From positions 124,001 to 188,000 of the forward strand of contig CABQGK010000002.1 of the NCBI GenBank assembly GCA_902463725.1: 64,000 nt of DNA, written 5' to 3'. Source of the stretch: an uncultured Sutterella sp. GTDB lineage: Bacteria > Pseudomonadota > Gammaproteobacteria > Burkholderiales > Burkholderiaceae_F. Made by a program: the position numbers and the translations under genes. This document shows positions 7,964-16,954 of this stretch, piece by piece (the stretch's first letter is position 1; each line of letters starts with the position of its first letter). The notes beneath the pieces are model-generated. The model was not told the origin of the DNA. It searched no databases and saw nothing but the letters and a program-made list of their open reading frames with translations.

Positions 7964-8782
7964 ATGGATATTACCCTTGTACTTTCGCTGGCCGCACTTG
8001 GGCTCTGCACGGGTTTTTTGGCAGGGCTACTCGGCATTGGCGGCGGGATGGTACTCACCCCGTTTTTCACGCTCTTGCTTGGCCATGTCGGCGGCATTCC
8101 CCCGGAGCATGTCGTACACGTCGCGATCGCCACCTCGATGTCCACCATCATGTTCACATCGCTCTCGAGTATCCGCGCGCATGCGAGTCGTGGCGGGGTA
8201 CTTTGGAAAGTGGCTTTCGCCATTGCGCCTGGCATTTTGCTGGGTGGCATTCTCGGCGCACAAATCACTGGCATGCTCTCCACGTTCTGGGTAGCCATCA
8301 TCTTCACGTGCTTCGTGGGCTATAGCGCCACCAAAATGTTCTTGGGCAAAGGGCAGGGACGCGTAGGACAGCTTCCTGGTCCCGCGGGCTTAGTTGGCGC
8401 AGGCACAGTCATCGGCATTATTTCGGCGCTGGTTGGAGCGGGCGGCGGCTTTATCAGCGTACCGTTTCTCAATTACTGTAACGTCAAAATCCATCAGGCC
8501 ATCGGTACGTCCGCTGCGCTCGGTTTTCCCATTGCTGTCGCAGGCACCATTGGTTACGTAATCAGCGGCTGGAATGTGCCAGGTTTGCCACAACTCCCCG
8601 TCATGCTCGGCTATGTACACATCCCAGGCTTACTCTGTGTTGCTGCCACCAGTATCCTCTCTGCTCCCTTTGGTGCTGCCGTCGCCCACCGCACCGATAC
8701 CAAGCGGCTCAAGAAGATTTTTGCTTGCCTGCTCTTTACGCTCGCAGGTTACATGGCCTATAAGGCCATCATGTCGCTCTAA
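7964..8782 (+). CDS. sulfite exporter TauE/SafE family permease
   Basis: Polytopic inner-membrane protein with about eight predicted helices in two halves. Each half begins with the glycine-rich family repeat: LAGLLGIGGGMVLTPFF near residue 20 and SALVGAGGGFISVPF near residue 155. Members move sulfur-containing or organic anions such as sulfite and sulfoacetate; the actual substrate is unknown. It follows the EVE gene by 35 bp on the same strand and may be cotranscribed. No strong ribosome site is visible (TCTATTTCAAA precedes the ATG). Confidence 0.9.
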   Translation: MDITLVLSLAALGLCTGFLAGLLGIGGGMVLTPFFTLLLGHVGGIPPEHVVHVAIATSMSTIMFTSLSSIRAHASRGGVLWKVAFAIAPGILLGGILGAQITGMLSTFWVAIIFTCFVGYSATKMFLGKGQGRVGQLPGPAGLVGAGTVIGIISALVGAGGGFISVPFLNYCNVKIHQAIGTSAALGFPIAVAGTIGYVISGWNVPGLPQLPVMLGYVHIPGLLCVAATSILSAPFGAAVAHRTDTKRLKKIFACLLFTLAGYMAYKAIMSL

Positions 8783-8799
8783 ATATATACGGGATTTTT

Positions 8800-8820
8800 T
8801 TGTCGACAATTTGTCGACAA
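8800..8820. repeat. tandem 10-bp palindrome TTGTCGACAA
   Basis: Two identical perfect palindromes, TTGTCGACAA at 8800-8809 and 8811-8820, sit one base apart, 18 bp after the TauE stop. Their dyad axes are 11 bp apart, about one helical turn, which would put two protein dimers on the same face of DNA. Confidence 0.6.
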
Positions 8821-8894
8821 AATTCACCCAATTTAGGGCAATTAGCAGAAATACCTAATAGCAAGAGAGATAAGCCAAATAATCGTTTCTTTTC

Positions 8895-8924
8895 CGCCCG
8901 AGGATTCCCCTCGGGCGTTTTTTT
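8895..8924 (+). terminator. intrinsic terminator
   Basis: CGCCCGAGG (8895-8903) pairs perfectly with CCTCGGGCG (8909-8917), followed by seven T. It ends the transcript from the EVE/TauE genes. Confidence 0.93.
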
Positions 8925-9046
8925 GTACGTATAGTATGCCTCATCAGCCCTCGCAATCCCCCCTCGCGCAGGACTGACGACAGAATTCCAAAACTTCCTT
9001 TCCGCTAGAGAATTTCAGCGGGAAACCAGACAAAAGAGACTTGATT

Positions 9047-9808
9047 ATGCTGAAGAAAATTGCCTTTACCGCCCTCTTTGCCGCCACCGCTTTTGCCTCT
9101 GCTGTGGGTAGCCTGCAAGCCAAAGACCTCAAGGTAGCCACCAACCCGACATTTCCCCCCTTTGAATTCGTAAATTCTCAGACGAAAGAATTTACGGGTT
9201 TTGAAATGGATTTGATTAAAGCCATTGGTAAACAAGCTGGCTATAACGTCGTGATTCAAAATATGGGATTTGATGGTATTATTCCCGCCATCCTCGCAGG
9301 TAATGTTGATGTTGGCGCGTCGGGTTTCTCCATCACGCCAGAACGGGCCAAGAAGGTGCTCTTTACGGAACCGTTCTATGAATCGGGGCTGACGATCCTC
9401 ATCAACAAGTCCTCCGCCGACAAAATCCATGGCTTCAAGGATCTGAAAGGCAAGAAGATTGCTGTGCAGATTGGTACCACCGCTGCCGCCAAGGCTAAGG
9501 AAATTGAAGGCGCTCAGATCGTCACGTTTAACCACGCTGGTGAAGCCATCCTTGAGCTCTCCAACGGTGGCGCTGATGCGGTCATTAACGACAAGCCTGT
9601 GACGGACTACATCCTCGTGCAACAGCCGCAGCTTGCCAAGAAGACTGTGCATCTGCCGGAGCTTCTCTCGGCAGATCCCATGGGCATCGTGGTTGCAAAG
9701 GACAACACGGCTCTGCAAGGTGAACTGAATAAGGCTATGGCTGAGCTCAAGAAGAATGGCACGTATGCTGAACTCTACAAGAAGTGGTTCGGCGCGCACG
9801 CCCACTAA
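9047..9808 (+). CDS. amino-acid ABC transporter substrate-binding protein (SBP family 3)
   Basis: Periplasmic receptor of the GlnH/HisJ type. An uncleaved signal of about 22 residues (MLKKIAFTALFAATAF...) ends near LQA, so it is soluble and not a lipoprotein. The mature part has the signature TNPTFPPFEFVN, GFEMDLIKAIGKQAGY and the conserved GFSITPERAKKVLFTEPFY region. The length of 253 residues is normal. The start at ATG 9047 is preferred to an in-frame TTG at 9041. It is flanked by terminators on both sides with no permease or ATPase gene nearby, so partner subunits must be encoded elsewhere. Ligand not predictable, most likely a polar amino acid. Confidence 0.92.
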   Translation: MLKKIAFTALFAATAFASAVGSLQAKDLKVATNPTFPPFEFVNSQTKEFTGFEMDLIKAIGKQAGYNVVIQNMGFDGIIPAILAGNVDVGASGFSITPERAKKVLFTEPFYESGLTILINKSSADKIHGFKDLKGKKIAVQIGTTAAAKAKEIEGAQIVTFNHAGEAILELSNGGADAVINDKPVTDYILVQQPQLAKKTVHLPELLSADPMGIVVAKDNTALQGELNKAMAELKKNGTYAELYKKWFGAHAH

Positions 9809-9896
9809 GCTCGTGGCTTAACAAATTGGTTTTCTAGCCCGGATGTTTTACCTCATCAAAAGTTGACTGCCGTCAAAAACAGTTTTGGGCTTACAT

Positions 9897-9933
9897 AGCG
9901 AGATTCCGCCCTTTGGAATCTCGCTTCTTTTTT
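9897..9933 (+). terminator. intrinsic terminator after the binding-protein gene
   Basis: A perfect 11-bp stem, AGCGAGATTCC (9897-9907) with GGAATCTCGCT (9915-9925), is followed by TCTTTTTT. Confidence 0.93.
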
Positions 9934-9953
9934 AGTGGGTGCTACGCTCCCAC

Positions 9954-10898
9954 TCAGAGTAGTCCCAAGGCGCTCATCACGAGCGGCGCAGAAATCGACG
10001 CCGCAAGCGTCGACAGCAACAGCGACGTGGCGCTCGCCGCTTCAAGACTCTTGAATTGCTCCGCCATGAGACAGACATTCACACCAACGGGTAGTGCCGC
10101 CAGCAACACCGCAGCCTGCATACTCACTAGCGGCAACTCCATCGCGCGTCCCAACCCATAGACGAGTAGCGGCTGCGCGAGCAGTTTGAGCACGCTGATG
10201 GCACTACTTTGACGAAGCGTTTCGGAGAGCGAAAATTGCGTAAGGCTCACGCCCACAGCAAAAAGCGCCACGGGCGAAGCCGCATCGGCGAGCAGAGAAA
10301 TGGTTTTGCCGAGCGCTGCAGGCATGCTGAGCGTACTGATGCTCCAGAGGAAACCCGCAATAATGCCCACCACGATCGGATTTTTGAGTGTTTGCCAAAT
10401 CCCGCGCGTAATCGTCTGACGCAGGCTCGGGCTTTTTGCGCGTCCAAGCTCAATGGCCACCGTCACCAGCGTCCACATCAAAAAACCGTTGAGTGAAAAA
10501 ATCACCGCAACACTCGGGAGCGCTCCCTCACCCAAAAGCGCAATCGTAAGCGGGATGCCGAGCTGCACGTTGTTGCTAAACACGGTGGCCATGCCAAAGA
10601 GCGTTTGACCATCCGCATCCAACCTAAAAAACCGCGCAGCCAATAGACGCGAAACCGCAAAAAGAATGAAGCACGAACCAAAAAAGGCAATCGCAATACG
10701 CCAATCAGGCGTAGGCATCTGCGTGATATTGCTCATCACTCGAAAGAGCAGTAGCGGTAGCGCCACCGTAAAGGCGAACTTCGAGAGCGCCTGTCCCACT
10801 TGCGCCGAAATGAGTCGGCAGCGAGCAAAACCATAACCCAAGCCGACGATGAGAAAGAGTGGCAATGAGAGAAGAAAGTTTTCCAAAAATACCTGCAT
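9954..10898 (-). CDS. AEC family transporter (auxin efflux carrier-like)
   Basis: Inner-membrane protein of 314 residues with about ten hydrophobic helices arranged as two five-helix repeats, the AEC/PIN layout. Recognisable pieces are GLGYGFARCRLIS in the first half, the FSNNVQLGIPL cross-over motif near residue 105-115 and VGVNVCLMAEQF in the second. Bacterial members carry malonate, malate or other small organic acids; nothing here fixes the substrate. It is convergent with the binding-protein gene and lies downstream of the asparaginase cluster on the same strand, separated by about 190 bp. Confidence 0.88.
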   Translation of the reverse strand: MQVFLENFLLSLPLFLIVGLGYGFARCRLISAQVGQALSKFAFTVALPLLLFRVMSNITQMPTPDWRIAIAFFGSCFILFAVSRLLAARFFRLDADGQTLFGMATVFSNNVQLGIPLTIALLGEGALPSVAVIFSLNGFLMWTLVTVAIELGRAKSPSLRQTITRGIWQTLKNPIVVGIIAGFLWSISTLSMPAALGKTISLLADAASPVALFAVGVSLTQFSLSETLRQSSAISVLKLLAQPLLVYGLGRAMELPLVSMQAAVLLAALPVGVNVCLMAEQFKSLEAASATSLLLSTLAASISAPLVMSALGLL

Positions 10899-11086
10899 GA
10901 TTTGCCCGCCTCAAGTCCCGCTTATTCGTGCGCACCACTCGGATAGCTAGTTCGCGGAAACTTCTGCTCATTGTGACACAAGTATTTTTCTGAACGCCAT
11001 GCAAAATAGGCGCCCCTGAAAAAGGACGCCTACCATATTTGAGTGACGAAGCGAGCGTGTAACCGCCCACTCAGCACGAACCGCGA

Positions 11087-12079
11087 CTAGCTACCACCAT
11101 CCATAATCGCTTCTAAGCGCCGAGGCTCAGATGCTAGAGAGGGATCTTCTGAGAGTGCGACCATCAGTTTGAGTCGATTCTGCGCAGCGGATGCCTCAGC
11201 ACCGCGCACCGCACCATGCACCTTAGCATCTCCTACACTTCCAGGATAGGCATAGGTTTCAAATGGACGGCCTGCAGCGGTACGAGTTGCAATCACAACA
11301 GCGACACCGTTAGCTCTCGCACGAGCAATTCCAGCAATCATGGCTGGCGGTAGGTTGCCTCGCCCATACCCTTCGAGAACAATACCATCAACCCCTTGTG
11401 ACAGAGCAAAATCAACATACTCAGAGCCCATACCCGTTTGAGCACTAACCACATCCACACGGGCCTTGAGCGACTCGGGATGGAAGATTTGCCTCCCAAG
11501 TGGTGCTCTACGGAAAACCACCCGATCTGGCTCACAATAGCCCACAGGTCCCCACCAAGGAGAGTCGAACGTATCACAGTTTGCTGAATGCGTTTTCCGA
11601 ACTTGCGCTGCAGCATGAATGAGATTATTAAGTACGACAAAAACACCTTTTCCTCGAGCGACATCCGAGGCAGCGACCTGAACCGCACAGTAAATGTTGG
11701 CTGGACCATCTGCAGAAATATCTGAAGCCCCTCGCATAGCGCCGACAACGCAAATGGGTTTATCACTGTCATGCAATAGGTCAAGAAGGTAGGCGGTCTC
11801 CTCAAGCGTATCCGTGCCGTGCGTCACCACTGCCCCCACCACATCCGGCTCATCGAGTGCTTTCGCAATCACCTTACTGAGCTCGAACATCCTCTGCGGT
11901 GACATATTGCAACTCGCCACATTAGAAAACTCCCTAACCTCAATTTGAGCAAGCTTCTCGAGTCCTGGGACGGCTCTTGCAAGATCTTCACCACTGACAG
12001 CTGGCACAAGACCACCCTTGCCTTCGTCATATTTCATGGCAATCGTGCCACCTGTCGTAAACACAACCACTTTTTTCAT
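11087..12079 (-). CDS. L-asparaginase
   Basis: Hydrolyses asparagine to aspartate and ammonia. The first catalytic triad element TTGGTIAM lies at residues 8-15 and the second, VTHGTDTLEETAY, near residue 90. The family segments SDKPICVVGAMR, SADGPANIYCAVQVA and VLEGYGRGNLPP are also present. There is no signal peptide, so it is predicted cytoplasmic. 330 residues is normal. A ribosome site (AAGAAAGGTG) precedes the ATG. It follows a permease gene by 84 bp, and both lie behind a GntR regulator, suggesting a catabolic unit for asparagine or a related amide. Confidence 0.92.
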   Translation of the reverse strand: MKKVVVFTTGGTIAMKYDEGKGGLVPAVSGEDLARAVPGLEKLAQIEVREFSNVASCNMSPQRMFELSKVIAKALDEPDVVGAVVTHGTDTLEETAYLLDLLHDSDKPICVVGAMRGASDISADGPANIYCAVQVAASDVARGKGVFVVLNNLIHAAAQVRKTHSANCDTFDSPWWGPVGYCEPDRVVFRRAPLGRQIFHPESLKARVDVVSAQTGMGSEYVDFALSQGVDGIVLEGYGRGNLPPAMIAGIARARANGVAVVIATRTAAGRPFETYAYPGSVGDAKVHGAVRGAEASAAQNRLKLMVALSEDPSLASEPRRLEAIMDGGS

Positions 12080-12163
12080 ATTTCACCTTTCTTACCGCCC
12101 TAATGTCTCCAACCTCACCATAATGTTGAGCGACATTGATCGGTTGCTCATTGGTTTCTCTGT

Positions 12164-13444
12164 TTAAAAAACTGTCAATAGCACCGTAATACAGAGCGAC
12201 ACGAAGCACCCAAAAAGGATGGAAGGTCGCTGGAATGCATTGGCTGTCTTAAGATCCGAGCCAGGAACGACTGGAATCACCGTCGCCAACGCCGCTACTG
12301 GACCACCAGTCAAAAAGTACTGGATGAGAGCTGCGCCAGAAGCTGCTGCAAAAGCCGCTGCAAACGGGTCAGCGCCCGTTTTGAGGACAACTTGAAGGAA
12401 TGGGACGAGTACTGCCACAGAAGCGGCATAACTCTGGCACAAGAAAGCTGTCACAAAAGCCACTGCGAACATGACAAGAACTGGCGAGAATGAAAGCACC
12501 GGAGAGGCAAGGCCTGAAATGGTATCCACCAACCCAATCTGACGGATGACCGTCGACATAAACAAAAATCCAATGGTAGCAACCAGTGGAGTAGCAATAA
12601 GGCTCACACCTTCCAGCATCTGGTGCTCAGCTTGCTTGAAATTCGTCGCAGAAAGAATCATCGTGGTCAGTGCCGCGGCGACACCTACGAGGAAAATCGG
12701 CAACCCGATGATAAACCCGATCAACAAGATCAAAAATGGAGTGAATGCCTTGAGACTAGTCGTGGAATACTCCTTGGCTTTGATTTCTGCGATGATGCTA
12801 GCCCGATCTGCTGCGCTAATCTTGATACCGCGGCGCTTCATATCAGCGAGTGCACGCATATAGCTACAAGCAAAAATCGACAAAGACGCTACTAAACCCA
12901 ACACATTAAAAAGACCGTATCCCACGCCAGCCGTCGCCAAGATAGCTACCTGCGTGGGATGTGTAAAGCCTGCAAGATTCCCAATATGTCCTGCATGCGC
13001 CTGAATGCCAGCTACTTTGTTCGGGTCAACGCCAAGGCGGATAGCCGCGGGACCAGTGATCACAGCAGTAATCACTGGCTGTGTAAATCCCGTTAACGCC
13101 CCAATTACCCCTGCAGCGATGCCCCCTGCCGTACAGACACCTGGCCCACCACCAATCTTGTCCCCGATTAAAACGATATCCCGCACAATAACGTCTAGGA
13201 AACCTGTCGCCTTCATGATGCCAATAAAAAGCAAAATCCCAGTCATATCAGCAATGACGGGATTTAGACCTGAGATGATCATCTTGGCTAGCGTTACGGG
13301 TTCCTGTCCCGTAATGGGAAAACCTGCAGCAAGTGCGGAAATCGCTGCGCCAACAATGGCAGTCAGATAAATCGGCGTTTTACCTGTGATCATGACGAGT
13401 AGCGTCAACAACATCAAACACTGCGCGAATATGTGAGTTGTCAT
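12164..13444 (-). CDS. ion-transporter-superfamily permease (DcuC/GntP/CitMHS-like)
   Basis: 426-residue inner-membrane carrier with about twelve hydrophobic segments. The pattern of two repeated halves, each with a glycine-rich re-entrant stretch (ALTGFTQPVITAVITG, then QYFLTGGPVAALATV), is that of anion permeases for dicarboxylates, gluconate or citrate. I cannot place it in a named family. Start at 13444 follows AAGGAGAACGGGC. Lying between a GntR regulator and an asparaginase, it could import asparagine or exchange aspartate-derived dicarboxylates; this is inference from neighbours only. Confidence 0.8.
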   Translation of the reverse strand: MTTHIFAQCLMLLTLLVMITGKTPIYLTAIVGAAISALAAGFPITGQEPVTLAKMIISGLNPVIADMTGILLFIGIMKATGFLDVIVRDIVLIGDKIGGGPGVCTAGGIAAGVIGALTGFTQPVITAVITGPAAIRLGVDPNKVAGIQAHAGHIGNLAGFTHPTQVAILATAGVGYGLFNVLGLVASLSIFACSYMRALADMKRRGIKISAADRASIIAEIKAKEYSTTSLKAFTPFLILLIGFIIGLPIFLVGVAAALTTMILSATNFKQAEHQMLEGVSLIATPLVATIGFLFMSTVIRQIGLVDTISGLASPVLSFSPVLVMFAVAFVTAFLCQSYAASVAVLVPFLQVVLKTGADPFAAAFAAASGAALIQYFLTGGPVAALATVIPVVPGSDLKTANAFQRPSILFGCFVSLCITVLLTVF

Positions 13445-13487
13445 GCCCGTTCTCCTTTTTAATGAGGTCTTTGGGAGCACAACCTTT

Positions 13488-13517
13488 TCTATAGAGGATG
13501 CACACTCAAGTTGTAAA
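13488..13517 (-). promoter_or_regulatory. candidate promoter of the permease-asparaginase unit
   Basis: Read on the minus strand: TTTACA (13517-13512), an 18-bp spacer and TATAGA (13493-13488), about 45 bp ahead of the permease start. Nearby TTGT/CTATAG repeats (about 13565-13595 and 13488-13515) could hold the GntR operator, but I see no clean dyad. Confidence 0.45.
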
Positions 13518-13633
13518 AGTAAATTTGACATCTTTTGCCAAATTCCATAGATAACACTACAACTTAATGAATTACTTGTCTATAGTTGTAAACTCTTAGG
13601 GATAAAAAACTAGGGAAATCCCTAATCTTAGGC

Positions 13634-14404
13634 TTACATCTTACGTGAATTGACCGGCATGGTCACAAGGCCTTGCATCTCATTAGTCTTTTCGGTTGGG
13701 AGGATTGAATCGCGCGCATTTTGGATATGCAGAATCATTGCCGCTTTCGCTTGCTCTGGGTTGCCCGAAAGGATGGCATTCACAATCCAGTAGTGTTCAT
13801 CCTTAAGAATCGATATATGCCGCTCTTTATGCGTCTCAAACACCTTCGTAATGAGAAACATGCTCCTTTTGAGGTGTTTAGTCATCGTCATGAGCGCTTC
13901 AACGTAGAAGTTATTGTGAGTGGCTTGAGCAATAGCTAAATGAAAGGCCATGTCGCGATCCATATCGCTCTCCTCGAAAGGATCGGCACCAGATGTGTTT
14001 ACAAGATAATCCTCATGAACCCGACGATAGGCATTCAAAATACGAGTTTTATCTTCAGCGGTCGCGCGTAGCGCTGCAAGTGCAGCGATGTTACCTTCAA
14101 GGACGGTGCGGAATTCGTAACACTGCATCAGTTCTCGCCAATCCTCACTCGTCTTATCGTCTGGGGGAAGCAGGGGCTGAGGGATTCGAACGATGAAGGA
14201 GCCAGCGCCGCGCCGAGATTGGATGACTCCATCCTCGCGTAGGCGAGCCAGCGCATCACGCACGATGGGGCGGGAAACACCATAATGCTTAGCCAATCGC
14301 TCTTCACTCGGCAAACGACAATTGACTAGAAACTCTCCCGCACCAATGCGGTTAAGTAAATCGTTATAAACAGTGTTTCCCAGAGAGGGCGCATGATTAG
14401 GCAT
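13634..14404 (-). CDS. GntR family transcriptional regulator, FadR/FCD subfamily
   Basis: DNA-binding repressor or activator. Residues 1-75 form the GntR winged helix: LPSEERLAKHYGVSRPIVRDALARLREDGVI (seen as two pieces, the recognition helix being VSRPIVRDAL). The C-terminal FCD domain carries the usual metal-binding acid/histidine pattern (DRDMAFHLAIAQATHN; later HISILKDEHYWIV and MILHIQNAR). It is the first gene of a same-strand group with the permease and asparaginase and probably controls them in response to their substrate. The ligand is unknown. Confidence 0.9.
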   Translation of the reverse strand: MPNHAPSLGNTVYNDLLNRIGAGEFLVNCRLPSEERLAKHYGVSRPIVRDALARLREDGVIQSRRGAGSFIVRIPQPLLPPDDKTSEDWRELMQCYEFRTVLEGNIAALAALRATAEDKTRILNAYRRVHEDYLVNTSGADPFEESDMDRDMAFHLAIAQATHNNFYVEALMTMTKHLKRSMFLITKVFETHKERHISILKDEHYWIVNAILSGNPEQAKAAMILHIQNARDSILPTEKTNEMQGLVTMPVNSRKM

Positions 14405-14424
14405 GAAGAAACCTTTCGGTGAGG

Positions 14425-14484
14425 AAAAAGGGGCTGGTCAGCTTCTTACAAATGTTGGCAACAACTTCCATTGTAGCCCAGCCC
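14425..14484 (-). terminator. possible terminator downstream of lgt
   Basis: On the minus strand GGGCTGG (14484-14478) pairs with CCAGCCC (14437-14431) and is followed by CTTTTT. The loop is 40 nt and partly self-complementary, so this is only a moderate candidate. Confidence 0.4.
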
Positions 14485-14519
14485 TCTTTTGGTGCGGGTT
14501 CTTCATGCCAAACGCTACA

Positions 14520-15317
14520 TCATGGTGCGCGTTGAGAAACAGGCGGGCGTAGGAAAAGATAAAGCCCGAGAATCATCACAGGGAGCGTGAGCCACTGGCC
14601 GCGCGATAGGTCAAGGGCCTGCAGGCCAAGAAACGCGTCGGGTTCACGGAAAAATTCCACAATAAAGCGCGCAATGCCGTAACCCAAGCAAAAGCCCCCT
14701 GCCACGCGACCAGGCGCTTGGGGTTTACGCGACAATACCCAAAGGAAAACAAAAAGTGCAAGCCCTTCAAGACCCGCCTCATAGAGCTGCGAGGGATGAC
14801 GCGGAATGCCGCCATCGGCTGCTTGCGGGAAAATCATTGCCCAGGGAAGGCTCGGATCCGCTGGGCGTCCCCACAGCTCGCCATTAATGAAATTGCCGAT
14901 TCGCCCGAAGAAAAGGCCGAGCGGCACAAGCGGCGCCACAAAGTCGGCAATCGTCCAAAAGGACATTTTTTTAGCAAACGCGTAAAGCGTCATGACAACG
15001 ATCACGCCAAGAAGCCCGCCATGCGCACTCATGCCACCGTGCCACATCGCGAGAATCTCACTCGGATGAGCAAAATAATAGCTAGGCTGATAAAACAAGC
15101 AGTACCCCAAGCGCCCGCCAAGAATCACCCCAAAGACCCCGTAGAAGAGGAGATTATCAAGGTCATCCTGCGTGATGCCTCGCCAAGTTTCTCGCGTTCT
15201 CACACGCCCAAGCAGCCAAAAGCAGAGGAATCCCACCAGGTACATAAGGCCGTACCAACGAACAGCGAGTGGGCCGATCGAGAGGGCGATAGGATTGAAT
15301 TCAGGATGAACCAACAT
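14520..15317 (-). CDS. lgt: prolipoprotein diacylglyceryl transferase
   Basis: Inner-membrane enzyme that attaches diacylglycerol from phosphatidylglycerol to the lipobox cysteine, the first step of lipoprotein maturation (substrates here would include BamE and CusC). It has about seven membrane helices. The Lgt signature GRIGNFINGELWGRP is near residue 140, preceded by MSAHGGLLG, and R is conserved in YGIARFIVEFFREPD. 265 residues is the usual length. Confidence 0.95.
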   Translation of the reverse strand: MLVHPEFNPIALSIGPLAVRWYGLMYLVGFLCFWLLGRVRTRETWRGITQDDLDNLLFYGVFGVILGGRLGYCLFYQPSYYFAHPSEILAMWHGGMSAHGGLLGVIVVMTLYAFAKKMSFWTIADFVAPLVPLGLFFGRIGNFINGELWGRPADPSLPWAMIFPQAADGGIPRHPSQLYEAGLEGLALFVFLWVLSRKPQAPGRVAGGFCLGYGIARFIVEFFREPDAFLGLQALDLSRGQWLTLPVMILGLYLFLRPPVSQRAP

Positions 15318-15515
15318 AATGCGCGACGCTCACAGAGGCAAAAGATTTGGCACTGAGGCCTGACTAAAATCGCTATCATGCCATAAGCGCCCACCGCTGT
15401 CGCCCTGAAGCTAGCAGATGGAACCTTTTGCTACAAAACCTGCCGCGCCTCACAGCGCGCGGCTCGCACAGCGGCCGCCTCTGATGCCACACCATTTTCA
15501 AGGAGTTCACTCGAG

Positions 15516-16328
15516 ATGACCGTCGCCATGATCGTACCGTTAACCGCGTCCAACTACCTGAAGCAATTCAGAGAAAAGCGTCCGCTTGTACACTGCCTCA
15601 CCAATGATGTAGTGCAGGAGATCACGGCCAATGTGCTACTTGCTGCAGGCGCCTCTCCTGCCATGGTCATTGCGCGCGAAGAGGCTACCGACTTTGTCAA
15701 AATCGCCTCCGCGCTACTCGTTAACGTGGGTACGGTCACAAGCGAGCGTGCCGAAGTCATGCTCTCCGCTGCCCAAGCCGCCAACGAGTGTGGTGTGCCG
15801 TGGGTTCTCGACCCTGTTGCTGCGGGGCTCTTGCCATGGCGTGATGCACTCATCAAGCGCTTTTTAGAACTTCGCCCAACTGCTGTGCGTGCGAACGCAA
15901 GCGAAATCTTAGCGATCATGGGCATGAGCGCTGGTGGCAAAGGAGTCGACAGCCTCGATAGCAGCGATGCGGCGCTCGAGGCCGCACAACGCCTAGCACG
16001 TGAATACGGGGTTATTGCCACCGTCACCGGCGAGACGGACTACGCGACCGATGGGGAAAACACCATTGCCGTGCAGGGAGGCTCCGCACTCAGCACCCTC
16101 GTGGTCGGCACAGGCTGCTCGCTCTCCGCACTCGTTGCGGGTTTTCTCGCCGTACACCCCACCGTAGAGGCCGCGGCAAGCGCCTGCTTCCTTGCAAAAC
16201 TCGCCGCAAGCTACGCACGCATGCGCACGGCCAACCCTGGGTCCTTCCGCATGTACTACCTCGATGCACTACACGAAATGCAACCCGACAATATGCTCCT
16301 CAGAGGATCTGTCAATGCAAAAAATTGA
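15516..16328 (+). CDS. thiM: hydroxyethylthiazole kinase
   Basis: Phosphorylates 4-methyl-5-(2-hydroxyethyl)thiazole in thiamine salvage. The ribokinase-like fold shows VHCLTNDVVQEITANVLLAAGASPAM at the N-terminus (in parts), the WVLDPVA strand, ANASEILA and the anion hole with catalytic cysteine VVGTGCSLSALVAGFLA. 270 residues is normal. AAGGAG lies about 11 bp before the ATG. It overlaps thiE by 14 bp, so the two are translationally coupled. No thiD or thiC is present, pointing to salvage rather than full synthesis at this locus. Confidence 0.95.
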   Translation: MTVAMIVPLTASNYLKQFREKRPLVHCLTNDVVQEITANVLLAAGASPAMVIAREEATDFVKIASALLVNVGTVTSERAEVMLSAAQAANECGVPWVLDPVAAGLLPWRDALIKRFLELRPTAVRANASEILAIMGMSAGGKGVDSLDSSDAALEAAQRLAREYGVIATVTGETDYATDGENTIAVQGGSALSTLVVGTGCSLSALVAGFLAVHPTVEAAASACFLAKLAASYARMRTANPGSFRMYYLDALHEMQPDNMLLRGSVNAKN

Positions 16329-16944
16329 CCTCACTGCTTATCTCGTCCTAGACCCCGTGCTCTGCGAGCCGCTCGGTATGGTTGAGACCGCAGAGCGCGC
16401 CGTGCAAGGTGGCGCCACCGTCGTACAACTGCGTGCACCCACTTGGAAAAAGCGCGCCTTGGTCGAGTGCGGGCGAGCATTACACAAAGCACTTGCCGCG
16501 CATGGTGTCCCGCTCATTGTCAACGACCACGTGGACGTCGCCCTCGCCATTGGAGCCGAGGGGGTGCACGTCGGTCAGCACGATATGGCGCCAGCTGATG
16601 TTCGAGCGCTCATGGGTAGCAAAGCCATCGTAGGCCTATCAGTCTCGACGCTCGCCGAATGCGAGTCCGCACATCATGAACCCGTCGACTACTTGGGCGT
16701 GGGCCCCGTTTGGGCCACCACAACCAAACCCGATGCCGCTGCCGCTCTAGGGCTTGAGGGACTCAGCAAGCTCCTCGCTGCAGTGCGTCTGCCCCATGTT
16801 GTCATTGGTGGCATCAATGCCGAGCGCTTACCGAGCGTGAAGCGTGCTGGGGCTCAAGGCTTTGCCGTCGTCAGTGCCGTCTGCGGCAAGCCATCACCCG
16901 AAGCCGCAATGCGCTCGCTCTGTACGCTCTGGAAGAACGCGTAA
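16315..16944 (+). CDS. thiE: thiamine phosphate synthase
   Basis: Joins HMP pyrophosphate to thiazole phosphate. The TIM-barrel motifs are clear: VVQLRAP, LIVNDHVDVALAIGAEGVHVGQ (seen as consecutive motifs), LGVGPVWATTTKPDA for the pyrophosphate loop, and VVIGGINAERL. 209 residues is normal. The ATG at 16315 lies inside the end of thiM and follows AGAGGAT with good spacing; the frame is open further upstream but only as the shadow of thiM. ND in VNDH and the K in TTTKP are expected active-site residues. Confidence 0.95.
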   Translation: MQKIDLTAYLVLDPVLCEPLGMVETAERAVQGGATVVQLRAPTWKKRALVECGRALHKALAAHGVPLIVNDHVDVALAIGAEGVHVGQHDMAPADVRALMGSKAIVGLSVSTLAECESAHHEPVDYLGVGPVWATTTKPDAAAALGLEGLSKLLAAVRLPHVVIGGINAERLPSVKRAGAQGFAVVSAVCGKPSPEAAMRSLCTLWKNA

Positions 16945-16954
16945 AGGTCGCCTT

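Noticed and set aside
15360..15515. TPP riboswitch expected upstream of thiM
   Set aside because: The conserved CTGAGA and ACCTGA core segments are not found in the leader, so no riboswitch is called.
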